Source: Bradyrhizobium zhanjiangense | GTDB taxonomy: Bacteria > Pseudomonadota > Alphaproteobacteria > Rhizobiales > Xanthobacteraceae | Direction: 5' to 3' | Assembly (NCBI RefSeq): GCF_004114935.1 | Contig: NZ_CP022221.1 | Location: forward strand, 9,197,001-9,261,000 | Length of the DNA stretch: 64,000 nt | Part shown: positions 36,733 through 44,665 of the stretch, one piece after another | How the letters are laid out: every line of letters begins with the position of its first letter | Position numbering within the stretch: the first letter of the stretch is position 1 | Notes under the pieces: model-generated | What the model was told of the DNA's origin: nothing | Database searches by the model: none | The model's input: the letters and a program-made list of their open reading frames with translations, nothing else | Translations under genes and position numbers: made by a program

Positions 36733-37701
36733 ATGAAACGGCGCGAATTCATTACGGCCTTTGGCGCTGCGGCAATGACTTTGCCATTGCCCGCTCAGGC
36801 GCAGAAATTGGCAATGCCGGTGATCGGCTCTCTCAATCGCCCGAGCCCCGGGTCGGAGACGTTCGGAGAGGCGTTTCGCCGCGGCCTCAAGCAAATGGGA
36901 TTTGTTGAAGGCCAGAACGTTTCCATCGCGGGACGTTGGCCCAACGCCAATGAAGAACTGCGAGACGCCGCAGCCGACTTGGTTCGTAAGCGCGTCGCTC
37001 TCATCTTTACCGCCGACAATGGCGGGGCATTGGCCGCCAAAGCGACGACCTCGGAAATCCCTATCGTGTTCGTGGTGGGCCTCGATCCAGTCGCTATGGG
37101 CCTGGCTGCCTCCATCAATCGCCCGGCCGGTAATGCCACTGGGGTTGCGTTCCAGGTGAGCGCGCTGGAGCCGAAGCGGTTCGAATTGCTGCATGCTCTA
37201 CTACCCCACGCGTCTTTGGTGGGGGTGCTGGTCAATCCGGACAATCCAAATGCGGATGTAACAGGCCTGCGATCAGCCGCATCTTCCTCGGGACTGCAAC
37301 TGCTTGTTCTGGAGGCGCGAAACCTCCCCGAGCTCGAACAGGCGTTTGCGACATCGGTCGAACGTCGAGCAAACGCGCTGCTTGTAACCTCCGACCGCCT
37401 CTTCAATCTTGAACGTCGTCGTGTCGTTGATCTAGCGGCGCTTAGCGCCATACCCACAATGTACCCGTGGCGCGATTTTGCTGACGCCGGCGGCTTGATG
37501 AGCTACGGCAACAGTCTGACCGACGCCTTTCGACAAGGCGGGATCTATGTCGGCCGCATTCTGAAGGGGGACAAGCCGGCCGACCTGCCGATTTGGCAGC
37601 CCACCAGATTTGAGTTCGTGATCAACCTCAAGGTCGCAAAGACGCTGAACCTCGAAATCCCGCCCGGTCTGCTGGCGTTTGCGGACGAGGTGATCGAATA
37701 A
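36733..37701 (+). CDS. ABC transporter substrate-binding protein, TrpX-like family (orphan)
   Basis: 322-residue periplasmic binding protein of the PF04392-type (ABC_sub_bind) family. Its N-terminus MKRREFITAFGAAAMTLP has a Tat-like RR motif and ends near AQAQ. The mature part begins MPVIGSLNRPSPGS and includes AFRRGLKQMGFVEGQNVSIA and FVVGLDPVAMGLAASINRPA, the strongly conserved blocks of this family. No permease or ATPase accompanies it, as with the many orphan paralogues in Bradyrhizobium. The ligand is unknown. Confidence 0.9.
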   Translation: MKRREFITAFGAAAMTLPLPAQAQKLAMPVIGSLNRPSPGSETFGEAFRRGLKQMGFVEGQNVSIAGRWPNANEELRDAAADLVRKRVALIFTADNGGALAAKATTSEIPIVFVVGLDPVAMGLAASINRPAGNATGVAFQVSALEPKRFELLHALLPHASLVGVLVNPDNPNADVTGLRSAASSSGLQLLVLEARNLPELEQAFATSVERRANALLVTSDRLFNLERRRVVDLAALSAIPTMYPWRDFADAGGLMSYGNSLTDAFRQGGIYVGRILKGDKPADLPIWQPTRFEFVINLKVAKTLNLEIPPGLLAFADEVIE

Positions 37702-37775
37702 GACTAACGTCCGCTTGGGCCATACCGGACAATGCAATGGGCTAGTCGATGACCGGTGGGCTCGACCCGAATCTC

Positions 37776-37875
37776 GTAGGATGGATTGAGCCCTTGCGAA
37801 ACTCATCACCCCAATGGGCGAACGCAGCATCTAGATGAAGCTTGATGGGTTTCGCTTCGCTCTACCCATCCTACG
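37776..37875. repeat. GTAGGATGG-type doublet (family R5)
   Basis: A 100-bp doublet that begins GTAGGATGGATTGAGCCCTT and ends GCTCTACCCATCCTAC. The outward GTAG/CTAC ends are those of classical REP sequences. Confidence 0.85.
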
Positions 37876-37971
37876 GGCTCAAGCGTCTTGGCGTTTTCGC
37901 GCAGCCAAGACCCATAGCGGTCACGCGAAGTCGGAGATAAAACAGCGTTCGGGAAACTGGACATAAAACCA

Positions 37972-38655
37972 ATGGCTTTTTGGACAGCGGGCGCGGTTGG
38001 GTTGGTGATCGCCTATCTCCTCGGGTCAGCCCCCACGGGCTATCTGGTGGGGAAACTGCTCAGGGGCATCGACATTCGAGATCATGGCTCCAAGTCCACC
38101 GGGGCAACGAATGTCTTGCGGACCCTCGGTAAATGGCCTGCCTTGTTCGTGCTCGTGGGCGATGTGCTGAAGGGCGTGAGTGCCATCATCGCCGCGCGTT
38201 GGTTCTGTCCTTGGCTTTATGCAGAACTATCCCCGCCGCCGACAGCGTCTGATCTGCAAATCTGGGTGCCATGGGCTGTTTGTCTGGCTGGAATTGCCGT
38301 GCTGTTGGGACATAGCCGATCGATCTGGCTGAACTTCACCGGCGGCAAGTCTGCTGCGACCGGGCTCGGTGTGTTGCTGGCGATGTCGTGGCCCGTGGGA
38401 TTGGGGGCTGCAGCCGTCTTTGGCGGTGTGCTGGCTATGACCCGGATCGTTTCCTTGAGCTCGATGCTCGCGGCGTTGACGGCAATCGTTCTCGTCTGCG
38501 CGGTCGAGCACCCATTGCCGTATCGGTTGCTGGTTATCGGAGGCGGCTTTTACGTGATCATCCGCCATCGCGCCAACGTTCAAAGGCTTTTGGCGGGAAC
38601 GGAGCCGCGTCTGGGTCGAAATGGCGGGGATGCGAAAGCGGAAGCGCAGGTTTAG
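37972..38655 (+). CDS. plsY: glycerol-3-phosphate acyltransferase (PlsY family)
   Basis: 227-residue integral membrane enzyme that acylates glycerol 3-phosphate using acyl-phosphate, the first step of phospholipid synthesis. All three PlsY motifs are recognisable: GSAPTGYLVGKLL, DIRDHGSKSTGATNVLRTLG and LGHSRSIWLNFTGGKSAATG. Five hydrophobic segments are seen. It is slightly long because of an insert after WFCPWLYAELSPPPTASDLQ. It lies alone in an accessory-looking stretch, so it may be an additional copy to the housekeeping gene. That is inference. Confidence 0.92.
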   Translation: MAFWTAGAVGLVIAYLLGSAPTGYLVGKLLRGIDIRDHGSKSTGATNVLRTLGKWPALFVLVGDVLKGVSAIIAARWFCPWLYAELSPPPTASDLQIWVPWAVCLAGIAVLLGHSRSIWLNFTGGKSAATGLGVLLAMSWPVGLGAAAVFGGVLAMTRIVSLSSMLAALTAIVLVCAVEHPLPYRLLVIGGGFYVIIRHRANVQRLLAGTEPRLGRNGGDAKAEAQV

Positions 38656-38838
38656 CAAAGGACTTATTTGGAGCCGCTCATGGCCCGAGGGCGAAGATCG
38701 CGATGGCGCCGGGCACGTCAGCAGCCGGGGCCAGACCGGACGTGGTGGTGACGCGGCCAAATCGACGCGAATGACCCCAAACGGACCTCAACTATCATCC
38801 ACCAAGCTCCCGTTTAGGTATCCAGAGCGCACGAACGA

Positions 38839-39678
38839 TTGCCGGGACCCCTGCACGGCAACGTAAGAATTGTGAGGAACGGATCGACCTCATCCGACTT
38901 TGTCGTCACGTACCCCTTCCGTGGTAACGCCCTCGGAGCGTTGATTTACCCCCTGCGGACCGGCCCGACCGATGGGGCGATAGGTGCGCAAGTGGATGAT
39001 CCTCTTCGCAACAAGCTCTTGGCCCTTCTTCCGCTACGGGACCTCGAGTCTGTAAGGGAGAGGTCGTCGGTCGTCGGGTATGCCCAAGGCGATGTTGTTG
39101 AAAAGGAGGGCCAGGAAATCACGGCCGTTCACTTCCCGCTATCGGGCATGTTCTCGCTTTTGGTCGTGCTGAAAGATGGTCGGACGGCCGAAACGTCCGT
39201 CGTCGGGCGGGAAGGCATGATCGGAGCCCGTGCGGGCCTTGGGCCGCCGCGCAGGTCCCTCGTTCGCGTCGTCGCCCAGCTACCGGTTCAAGCCTTGAAA
39301 ATTTCAGTGAAGGAGTTTCGGAACTTGGTGGCGCACAGCGCGCCTATGGCGGAGCTATGTGTCAGGAGTGCTGACGTGTTGCTCGACCAAACCAGGATGA
39401 CAGCTGCCTGTAATGCGCTGCATGGCGTCGAGCAGCGCTTCTGTCGGTGGTTGCTACACACGGCGGACCGCGCGGAAAGCGATCACTTCGTACTGAAACA
39501 GGAGCTACTGTCCGAGATGCTGGGCGTGCACCGCACATACATCACGGATGTCGCAAACAGGCTGCAAAAACGAGGAGCCATTGCCTATTCGCGGGGAAAA
39601 CTTCAGATCCTGGATCGCAGCCTCGTGCGAGATTTATCGTGCGAGTGCTATGGCCTTCTCAAGCGAAATAGTTCCTAG
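38839..39678 (+). CDS. Crp/Fnr family transcriptional regulator
   Basis: The sensor domain is recognisable from DPLRNKLLALLPLRDLESV through QGDVVEKEGQEITAVHFPLS and the beta-roll GMFSLLVVLKDGRTAETSVV. The C-terminal winged helix has LKQELLSEMLGVHRTYITDV, the helix-turn-helix of the Crp family. There are no Fnr-type cysteines at the N-terminus. The full frame gives 279 residues, but the first 50 are unlike the family. GTG 38992, just before the conserved domain, is an equally good start, so residues before it are doubtful. The effector is unknown. No target operator was found. Confidence 0.82.
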   Translation: MPGPLHGNVRIVRNGSTSSDFVVTYPFRGNALGALIYPLRTGPTDGAIGAQVDDPLRNKLLALLPLRDLESVRERSSVVGYAQGDVVEKEGQEITAVHFPLSGMFSLLVVLKDGRTAETSVVGREGMIGARAGLGPPRRSLVRVVAQLPVQALKISVKEFRNLVAHSAPMAELCVRSADVLLDQTRMTAACNALHGVEQRFCRWLLHTADRAESDHFVLKQELLSEMLGVHRTYITDVANRLQKRGAIAYSRGKLQILDRSLVRDLSCECYGLLKRNSS

Positions 39679-39824
39679 CATTTCTTTCGAGCTCGCGAAT
39701 ATTTACGTCGACAACCAGACATAACGGGTATCTACTTCTTCGATCACCGCACCGTCCTTAAGGCAGTTATCGGTGAAGAGAACGCCGGTTGCGCTCCCGC
39801 CCCAACTTAAATGGAGCAGCGCCG

Positions 39825-40253
39825 ATGCGACGCCGTTTCAAACAAACCAGCACCCTCGAACAGCGGCTGCTCGAACAGGCAGAACGTCTGCGCCAGCGGG
39901 CCCAAGCCACTCCGCCCGGCGTTGAACGCGAAGGACTTTTGCGTCGTGCGCGCCAAGCCGAGACCGCTTCCCGCGTCAACGACTGGCTTCGTCCAAGGAA
40001 TTGCGGCCGCCAACCTAGCGCGGAGCAGCAATTCAATATGGTCGGATACCGAGCATTTATTATCGGCGAGGATAGTCACATCTGCGATGCGCGGGTGATT
40101 GAGGCGGCCAGTGATGAAGCCGCTGTCAAGGCCGCACGGCGCTTCATCAACCGCCACGGCATCGAGATATGGCAACTCGGTCGCAAGGTCGCGATCCTTG
40201 ACGCCGATGATGCAGCGCCGAGTGCTGCCGCCACGCTCCCGCCTGCGAAATAG
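39825..40253 (+). CDS. hypothetical protein, apparent fusion of two small modules
   Basis: 142 residues from ATG 39825 (GGAG eleven bases upstream). Residues 1-60 are a basic, helical segment (TSTLEQRLLEQAERLRQRAQ then ETASRVNDWL). From residue 72 a second module begins with its own methionine: MVGYRAFIIGEDSHICDARV, continuing through a small alpha/beta domain (DEAAVKAARRFINRHGIEIW). I recall both as separate short proteins in Bradyrhizobium genomes. Here they share one frame through RPRNCGRQPSAEQQ. It may be a fusion, or a frameshift that abolished the first stop. A second start at 40038 is possible. Confidence 0.6.
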   Translation: MRRRFKQTSTLEQRLLEQAERLRQRAQATPPGVEREGLLRRARQAETASRVNDWLRPRNCGRQPSAEQQFNMVGYRAFIIGEDSHICDARVIEAASDEAAVKAARRFINRHGIEIWQLGRKVAILDADDAAPSAAATLPPAK

Positions 40254-40265
40254 CGAAGCAACGCG

Positions 40266-40448
40266 ATGCTCATTCTAATCGACAATCCGGAGCGCCGCGC
40301 CGAGCTGATCTCGCGAGTTCGGGCCCGTATCGAATGCGAAATTGAAGAGGTGAGCGAAGCGCTGTGCGAAGGTCGCCCAGCGACCCGCTCCTTACGCTTG
40401 CTTGAGACGCTCACGAAAATCCTGGCAGAGCTGGAGGTGCAAAAGTAA
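40266..40448 (+). CDS. small hypothetical protein, helical
   Basis: 60 residues: MLILIDNPERRAELISRVRA, then ECEIEEVSEALCEGRPATRS and a leucine-rich end (LRLLETLTKILAELEVQK). It is probably all helical. It follows the previous gene by 12 bp and is followed at once by a clear intrinsic terminator, which supports a two-gene transcript. No family is recognised. Confidence 0.6.
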   Translation: MLILIDNPERRAELISRVRARIECEIEEVSEALCEGRPATRSLRLLETLTKILAELEVQK

Positions 40449-40472
40449 GCCGCCTCGGTTGGCGGCCTTTTT
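40449..40472 (+). terminator. rho-independent terminator
   Basis: GCCGCC-TCGGTT-GGCGGC followed by CTTTTT, starting one base after the stop codon of the 60-residue gene. It is a good stem with a short loop and T run. Confidence 0.85.
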
Positions 40473-40567
40473 CATTTCGAACGTCACCTGTTGGCCCGTC
40501 GCGACATTGCACTGCCGCGCGATCCCGGTCGCTAACGGGGCATAGGATGTGCAGAGGACTCAGTCGT

Positions 40568-40777
40568 TCAGAGATGAGCACGCGGCAATAGCCATCCCAT
40601 GATCTTCTGATACGGATCGCGACGACTGCGGACGAATGCGTTCTCGTTCTGCTGAGCGGCTGTTCTGGCGAATTCAGAAATCCCCTCCATAGACTGCCGT
40701 TTATCCTTCGGAAGCTTCGCCCATTGGCGAATGATCTTCCGGCGGGCTTCGCGTTGCTTTTCCCTTACGTCAGGCAT
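40568..40777 (-). CDS. small basic hypothetical protein
   Basis: 69 residues: MPDVREKQREARRKIIRQWA, then KLPKDKRQSMEGISEFARTA and an Arg-rich C-terminus ending in GWLLPRAHL. AAGGAG lies seven bases upstream of the start. It is strongly basic and probably helical. It is unrecognised, and its short length leaves it uncertain. Confidence 0.5.
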   Translation of the reverse strand: MPDVREKQREARRKIIRQWAKLPKDKRQSMEGISEFARTAAQQNENAFVRSRRDPYQKIMGWLLPRAHL

Positions 40778-40961
40778 CGGGACGCTCCTTGAAGAGGATT
40801 TATTCCGGTCGACCTAGTATTGTTTGGGCTCACTAGAACTTCAACGTCCAATCAAGAACTCTTAGCCCCTCTGATCGTGCGGCGCTATACACGGGAGCGA
40901 GTCTCATATTGGCTTTGCAGGCCCGCCGTCCTAGAATTGCGGCGATCGCAGGATGGACGAA

Positions 40962-41393
40962 ATGCAGTATGTTTGCGACGCGCCGAAGGGCAAGACCTGG
41001 TTCCGTATCGAGACGGAAGGTGAAGCGATGCATGAGTCGCGCCTGATGGGTCACACAGTTGAGAAATATTTCCGCCGCGAGCGGGAGAAGGCAGTCCAGT
41101 CCTGGCGTCCCGAGCGGCCCAACGCGATCGAGCGCGACATCGGCCTCGAGGCCCATATACAGCGAGAGATGCCGCTTTTCCTCACGCTGCGCGACAGGGA
41201 GGGCAATGCACTGACGACAGCGATGCTGCCACCCGGTGGCAAGGATCGCGGCGGGTTCCGGATCATCATCGTTGCCGCATCCAATGCCGATCCTTATCCT
41301 CAGCAGGACGCGGCCATCGCTGCATTGGGAGCGCATTTCGGTCTCACACTCGATCGCAACCGCTGCTTCCCCTACGGCCGCCAAGGAGCCTGA
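40962..41393 (+). CDS. conserved hypothetical protein of rhizobial type
   Basis: 143 residues beginning MQYVCDAPKGKTWFRIETEG; an ATG nine bases earlier (40953) is an alternative. The start at 40962 has AGGA eleven bases upstream. The protein is soluble and charged (HTVEKYFRREREKAVQSW) with a conserved-looking C-terminal half (GFRIIIVAASNADPYPQQDA and AIAALGAHFGLTLDRNRCFP). I recall close relatives across Bradyrhizobium, all of unknown function. No domain is recognised. Confidence 0.7.
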   Translation: MQYVCDAPKGKTWFRIETEGEAMHESRLMGHTVEKYFRREREKAVQSWRPERPNAIERDIGLEAHIQREMPLFLTLRDREGNALTTAMLPPGGKDRGGFRIIIVAASNADPYPQQDAAIAALGAHFGLTLDRNRCFPYGRQGA

Positions 41394-41668
41394 CAAGTAT
41401 CGCCGCTTGATTGGAGCGATGTCGGCTCATGGCCCCTTCGCGTCATTTGCTGCGGTTGCACACCAGGTTGGACTTGGCATTTCACCCGCACTGTTTCTAA
41501 CCTACCGCGTAACACTGGGCATGGTTTACGGCTCACTCAATTCCTGACTTGTTTGAACCGCAAACTGAAAGAGGCCGCCAACTGAAGCGGCCTTAGTATC
41601 GCTCCCAATTCCTTCGGCTCGGGCGCTCTTTTGTGAGCGCCGGGGGTCACTCTTCTAGTCCGGTACTG

Positions 41669-41935
41669 CTAATCGCAACGGCGGACCCTGCGGACCGAAC
41701 CGTCGTCGCGCTCGATCGTGACGGTGCGGCATCCACCGCGATATCCGCGATCATATCCGTAAGCGCGATAAGCGGGTCGATCGTACTCTCGGTAGTAACG
41801 CCGCTCCGGGCCCACTCTCACGCCGCCGAGCGGAGTTTCAACGGCAACTTGAGCTGACGCGGGCGCGATGGAGATCGACGTGGCGATAGCGAAACCAGCA
41901 ACCGCCATTACACCGGCCAATAACAGAGTTCTCAT
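41669..41935 (-). CDS. small exported Tyr/Arg-rich protein
   Basis: 88 residues from ATG 41935, with AGGAGGA nine bases upstream. The signal peptide is LLLAGVMAVAGFAIATSISI followed by APASAQ. The mature part is rich in Tyr, Arg and Gly (GPERRYYREYDRPAYRAYGY) and ends with a cysteine-bounded segment GCRTVTIERDDGSVRRVRRC. This is typical of small surface or periplasmic proteins of rhizobia. Function unknown. A weak GGCCGC hairpin at 41573-41592 may terminate it. Confidence 0.75.
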   Translation of the reverse strand: MRTLLLAGVMAVAGFAIATSISIAPASAQVAVETPLGGVRVGPERRYYREYDRPAYRAYGYDRGYRGGCRTVTIERDDGSVRRVRRCD

Positions 41936-42597
41936 ACGAGTTCCTCCTAAGTTCTCGCAATTGCCTTCCAACATCCCAGGTAGGGCAAGGTTCCTGCACG
42001 AAATTCATCCAAACGGCGGGCGGCTCAGACTTAGGTCGCCCGCCTCGGACGGAACACGAACGGTGCTGGCCCGCCGCGCATATTCCTGAACCAAACAAAT
42101 ACCGACCGGAATGTCTGTTGAGGGTCAGCCTCCGAAGAACTCGCTTTCAGCACAACGAGTCAGCCTTACTTCAATCAGCCGACATCAAGGCGGAGTTTGC
42201 AGAGGTCTGCATCGAGCCAAAGCGGCGGTGCATTTCTGCAGCTACACAAGAGGACGAAAGGTTCGAGCCCCTGGCGGAAATGCCGGCTAAACATTCGCCG
42301 CAGCCCGCAAACTGCATTGGCAAAAATCGCGCACATCCTCGGATTTTCGAAAGGCATGGTGCAAGTTGACGATTCGACCAATCAACTTGATCCCGTCTCT
42401 AAAGTTGTCCTCGGGATGCCGACTGAGGTGCTTCAGCGGCCGGTGCACACTGGCTCCTAGACGATCTGAAGCAAGTCAGGTCGAATAGGAACAATTGGTG
42501 AACTCCGCCGTTCGTAGCGCACCGGCCGATGAACGTTCCAGGTCAGCCAAGAAGGCAGCTCAAACTCGCAAACGCCGCGTGGCGTGAAGGAGGCACA
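41936..42597. other. gene-free stretch
   Basis: 660 bp in which I find no credible gene. Frames on both strands have non-coding composition and no ribosome binding sites in register. It may hold remnants of decayed genes. It contains the promoter region of the zinc-ribbon gene at its right end. Confidence 0.45.
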
Positions 42598-42831
42598 ATG
42601 TCGACATGCGAAACCTGCGGCAATGACTATGACAAGAGTTTTCAGGTGGTGATGAACGGCCAGGCGCACACGTTCGACAGCTTCGAGTGCGCAATTCATG
42701 CCTTGGCGCCAACGTGCAAGCATTGCGGAACGCGCATCGTGGGACACGGCCTGGAAAAGAGCGGCACCTACTATTGCTGCGACCACTGCGCCCAGAAGGA
42801 GGGCGTGACCGACCTCCGCGATCGTGTGTAA
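42598..42831 (+). CDS. small zinc-ribbon / metallothionein-like protein
   Basis: 77 residues from ATG 42598 after a perfect AAGGAGG. There are eight or nine cysteines: MSTCETCGNDYDKSFQ supplies one C-x-x-C, FDSFECAIHAL one Cys, PTCKHCGTRIVGHG a second C-x-x-C, and TYYCCDHCAQKEG the last group. The second half (CxxCGTRIVGHG..YYCCxHCA) resembles the small metallothionein-like or TRASH-type metal-binding proteins. It probably binds one or two zinc ions. It may buffer or sense metal; no evidence discriminates. Confidence 0.75.
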   Translation: MSTCETCGNDYDKSFQVVMNGQAHTFDSFECAIHALAPTCKHCGTRIVGHGLEKSGTYYCCDHCAQKEGVTDLRDRV

Positions 42832-43006
42832 AGCCAGGAATAGGCTCGGCGGCGTTGCACGCAGCTTCCTCGGGAATTTTGGCGCTCACGCGGGGGACGG
42901 TGAGATGAAACGGACTGCCGTTGCCAGGCGCCGCTTTCGCGAGAATAGACGACCGACGAGCCTGCGGTCTCCGCTGGCTTGAGACGATCTCAGTACGAGT
43001 TGCGCT

Positions 43007-43933
43007 ATGGCGCCCGCAAATAATCGCCTTGTTACGGTGTTCGGTGGAACGGGGTTTCTCGGCCGCCGCGTTGTTCAACATTTGCTCCGGTCGCCCGAGT
43101 TTTTCGTTCGGATTGCATCAAGACATCCCGAACGAGGCAGACAGCTTTTTGGTCACGACGAGCCACGCCTCCAATCCGTGAACGTCGATCTACGTGACGA
43201 GGGTTCGATAGCCGCTGCTGTTGATGGCGCATATGGCGCCGTCAACGCGGTCAGCCTCTATGTTGAACACGGACAGGAGACTTTTCATTCCGTGCATGTG
43301 GAATCAGCCCGGCGATTGGCTGCCCGGGCACATCGAGCTGGCGTCAAGCGGCTCATCCACGTTTCCGGTATCGGCTCTGATGCCACGTCGCCGTCCCTCT
43401 ATATTCGCAAGCGTGGCGAAGGCGAACTCGCGGTCCGCGCAGCATTTCCTGAGGCTACGCTGGTTCGCCCGGCGGTCATGTTCGGCCCGGATGACGCGTT
43501 TCTCACCATCATCCTCAAGCTGCTCCGCCGATATCCGATCTATCCGATGTTTGGCCGCGGATCGACGCGATTGCAGCCGGCCTATGTTGACGATGTGGCC
43601 GACGCGATCACAAGAGCGCTTCTGAGCACCGAATCGAACGCAATCACGTATGAATGCGCGGGTCCTCGCATCTACACCTACGAAGAGCTTCTCAGAACCG
43701 TCGCGCACGCAGCCGGCCGCAGCCCCATGCTCATTCCAGTACCGTTTGCTGCTTGGCATGTCGCGGGATGGATTTCGGAGCTGCTTCCAAGGCCGCCCAT
43801 CACACGGAATCAGGTGGAGTTGATGCAGATCGACAACATAGCGTCGGTGGGAATGCCAGGATTTTCCGAGCTTGGAATCCCGCCGCAATCAGTCGAACAA
43901 ATTGTACCGGCAATGCTACGGGAAAGCTCGTAG
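43007..43933 (+). CDS. NAD(P)-binding reductase, complex I NDUFA9-like (atypical SDR)
   Basis: 308 residues. The Rossmann motif is VTVFGGTGFLGRRVVQHLL (9-27). Asp of the VNVDLRDEGSIAAAVDGAYG block follows, then RLIHVSGIGSDATSPSLYIR, which replaces the classical Y-x-x-x-K by an atypical site. The family block RPAVMFGPDDAFLTIILKLL then leads to LQPAYVDDVADAITRAL. This is the NDUFA9/NmrA-like subset of the extended SDR superfamily, which in bacteria is not a complex I subunit. Its stop codon TAG lies within the first bases of the R5 repeat at 43930. Confidence 0.85.
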   Translation: MAPANNRLVTVFGGTGFLGRRVVQHLLRSPEFFVRIASRHPERGRQLFGHDEPRLQSVNVDLRDEGSIAAAVDGAYGAVNAVSLYVEHGQETFHSVHVESARRLAARAHRAGVKRLIHVSGIGSDATSPSLYIRKRGEGELAVRAAFPEATLVRPAVMFGPDDAFLTIILKLLRRYPIYPMFGRGSTRLQPAYVDDVADAITRALLSTESNAITYECAGPRIYTYEELLRTVAHAAGRSPMLIPVPFAAWHVAGWISELLPRPPITRNQVELMQIDNIASVGMPGFSELGIPPQSVEQIVPAMLRESS

Positions 43934-44062
43934 GATGGGTTGAGTTCTTGCGAAACCCATCGCCCAGATGGGCGGACGCAGAATCTGGTAATGCTTTGTT
44001 AGCTCGATCCGATTTGTGAGGAAGAGGTTTGATGGGTTTCGCTTTGCTCTACCCATCCTACG
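43930..44062. repeat. GTAGGATGGGT-type doublet (family R5)
   Basis: A 133-bp doublet: left arm GTAGGATGGGTTGAGTTCTT, right arm GATGGGTTTCGCTTTGCTCT then ACCCATCCTAC. Its GTAG head supplies the stop codon of the NDUFA9-like gene (TAG at 43931-43933). Confidence 0.88.
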
Positions 44063-44089
44063 AACTACTGCTGAGCGAGTGGAGCGATA

Positions 44090-44563
44090 ATGGAATGCAC
44101 GATCCGACTGGCACGTGAGGACGACGCTGCTGACATCAGCGCGGTCATCCTGCGCGCGCTGCGCGAAACCAACGCGAAGGACTATACGGGCGAGATCATC
44201 AAAAGGGTCGAGCGCAGCTTCAGCCCAGACGCAGTGCACCAGCTGATCGGGAAACGCACCGTTTTCGTCGCCTCGACGGGCAGCCGCGTGGTTGGAACGG
44301 CAAGCCTCGACGGAAACGTGGTCCGCACGGTCTTCGTGGCTCCCGATATTCAGGCCCGAGGTATCGGCAAGCGGCTGATGGCAGAGATCGAGCGCACAGC
44401 GCGCGAGCGAAGCATTCCCTCGCTGACCGTTTCGTCTTCGATCACCGCTGAAGCATTCTACGCACGGCTCGGGTTCAAGGCCCTGCGCGACAGCTATCAC
44501 GATGACGAACGCACGATCATTATGGAGCGATCCCTCGATGATCCGAGCCGGTCCGCGCCATAG
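44090..44563 (+). CDS. GNAT family N-acetyltransferase
   Basis: 157 residues. The acetyl-CoA-binding motif A is RTVFVAPDIQARGIGKRLMA (Q-x-x-G-I-G), and motif B is AEAFYARLGFKALRDSYHDD. The N-terminal IRLAREDDAADISAVILRAL is typical of GNATs acting on small molecules or protein N-termini. The substrate is unknown. GGAG lies nine bases upstream of the start. It is followed at once by an R4 half-repeat. Confidence 0.9.
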   Translation: MECTIRLAREDDAADISAVILRALRETNAKDYTGEIIKRVERSFSPDAVHQLIGKRTVFVASTGSRVVGTASLDGNVVRTVFVAPDIQARGIGKRLMAEIERTARERSIPSLTVSSSITAEAFYARLGFKALRDSYHDDERTIIMERSLDDPSRSAP

Positions 44564-44566
44564 TAC

Positions 44567-44590
44567 GTAGCCCGGATGGAGCGAAGTGAT
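44567..44590 (+). repeat. GTAGCCCGGATGGAGCG unit, single arm (family R4)
   Basis: Matches the left head of the doublet at 52047-52133 (GTAGCCCGGATGGAGCG). No right arm with CTAC is seen within 100 bp, so this is an incomplete copy. Confidence 0.7.
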
Positions 44591-44665
44591 CTTGATCCTC
44601 GCTGCCAAATAGACGACCATCGCGTTCCTGACCGCTCACGGCAGAATGGGCGAGGAAACGCAGCA

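Noticed and set aside
41573..41592. GGCCGC hairpin as a firm terminator for the Tyr/Arg-rich protein gene
   Set aside because: The stem is only six base pairs and there is no true T run; it is noted in that gene's entry only.
42197..42460. 87-codon frame in the 660-bp gap
   Set aside because: No ribosome binding site in register and non-coding composition; I could not support it.
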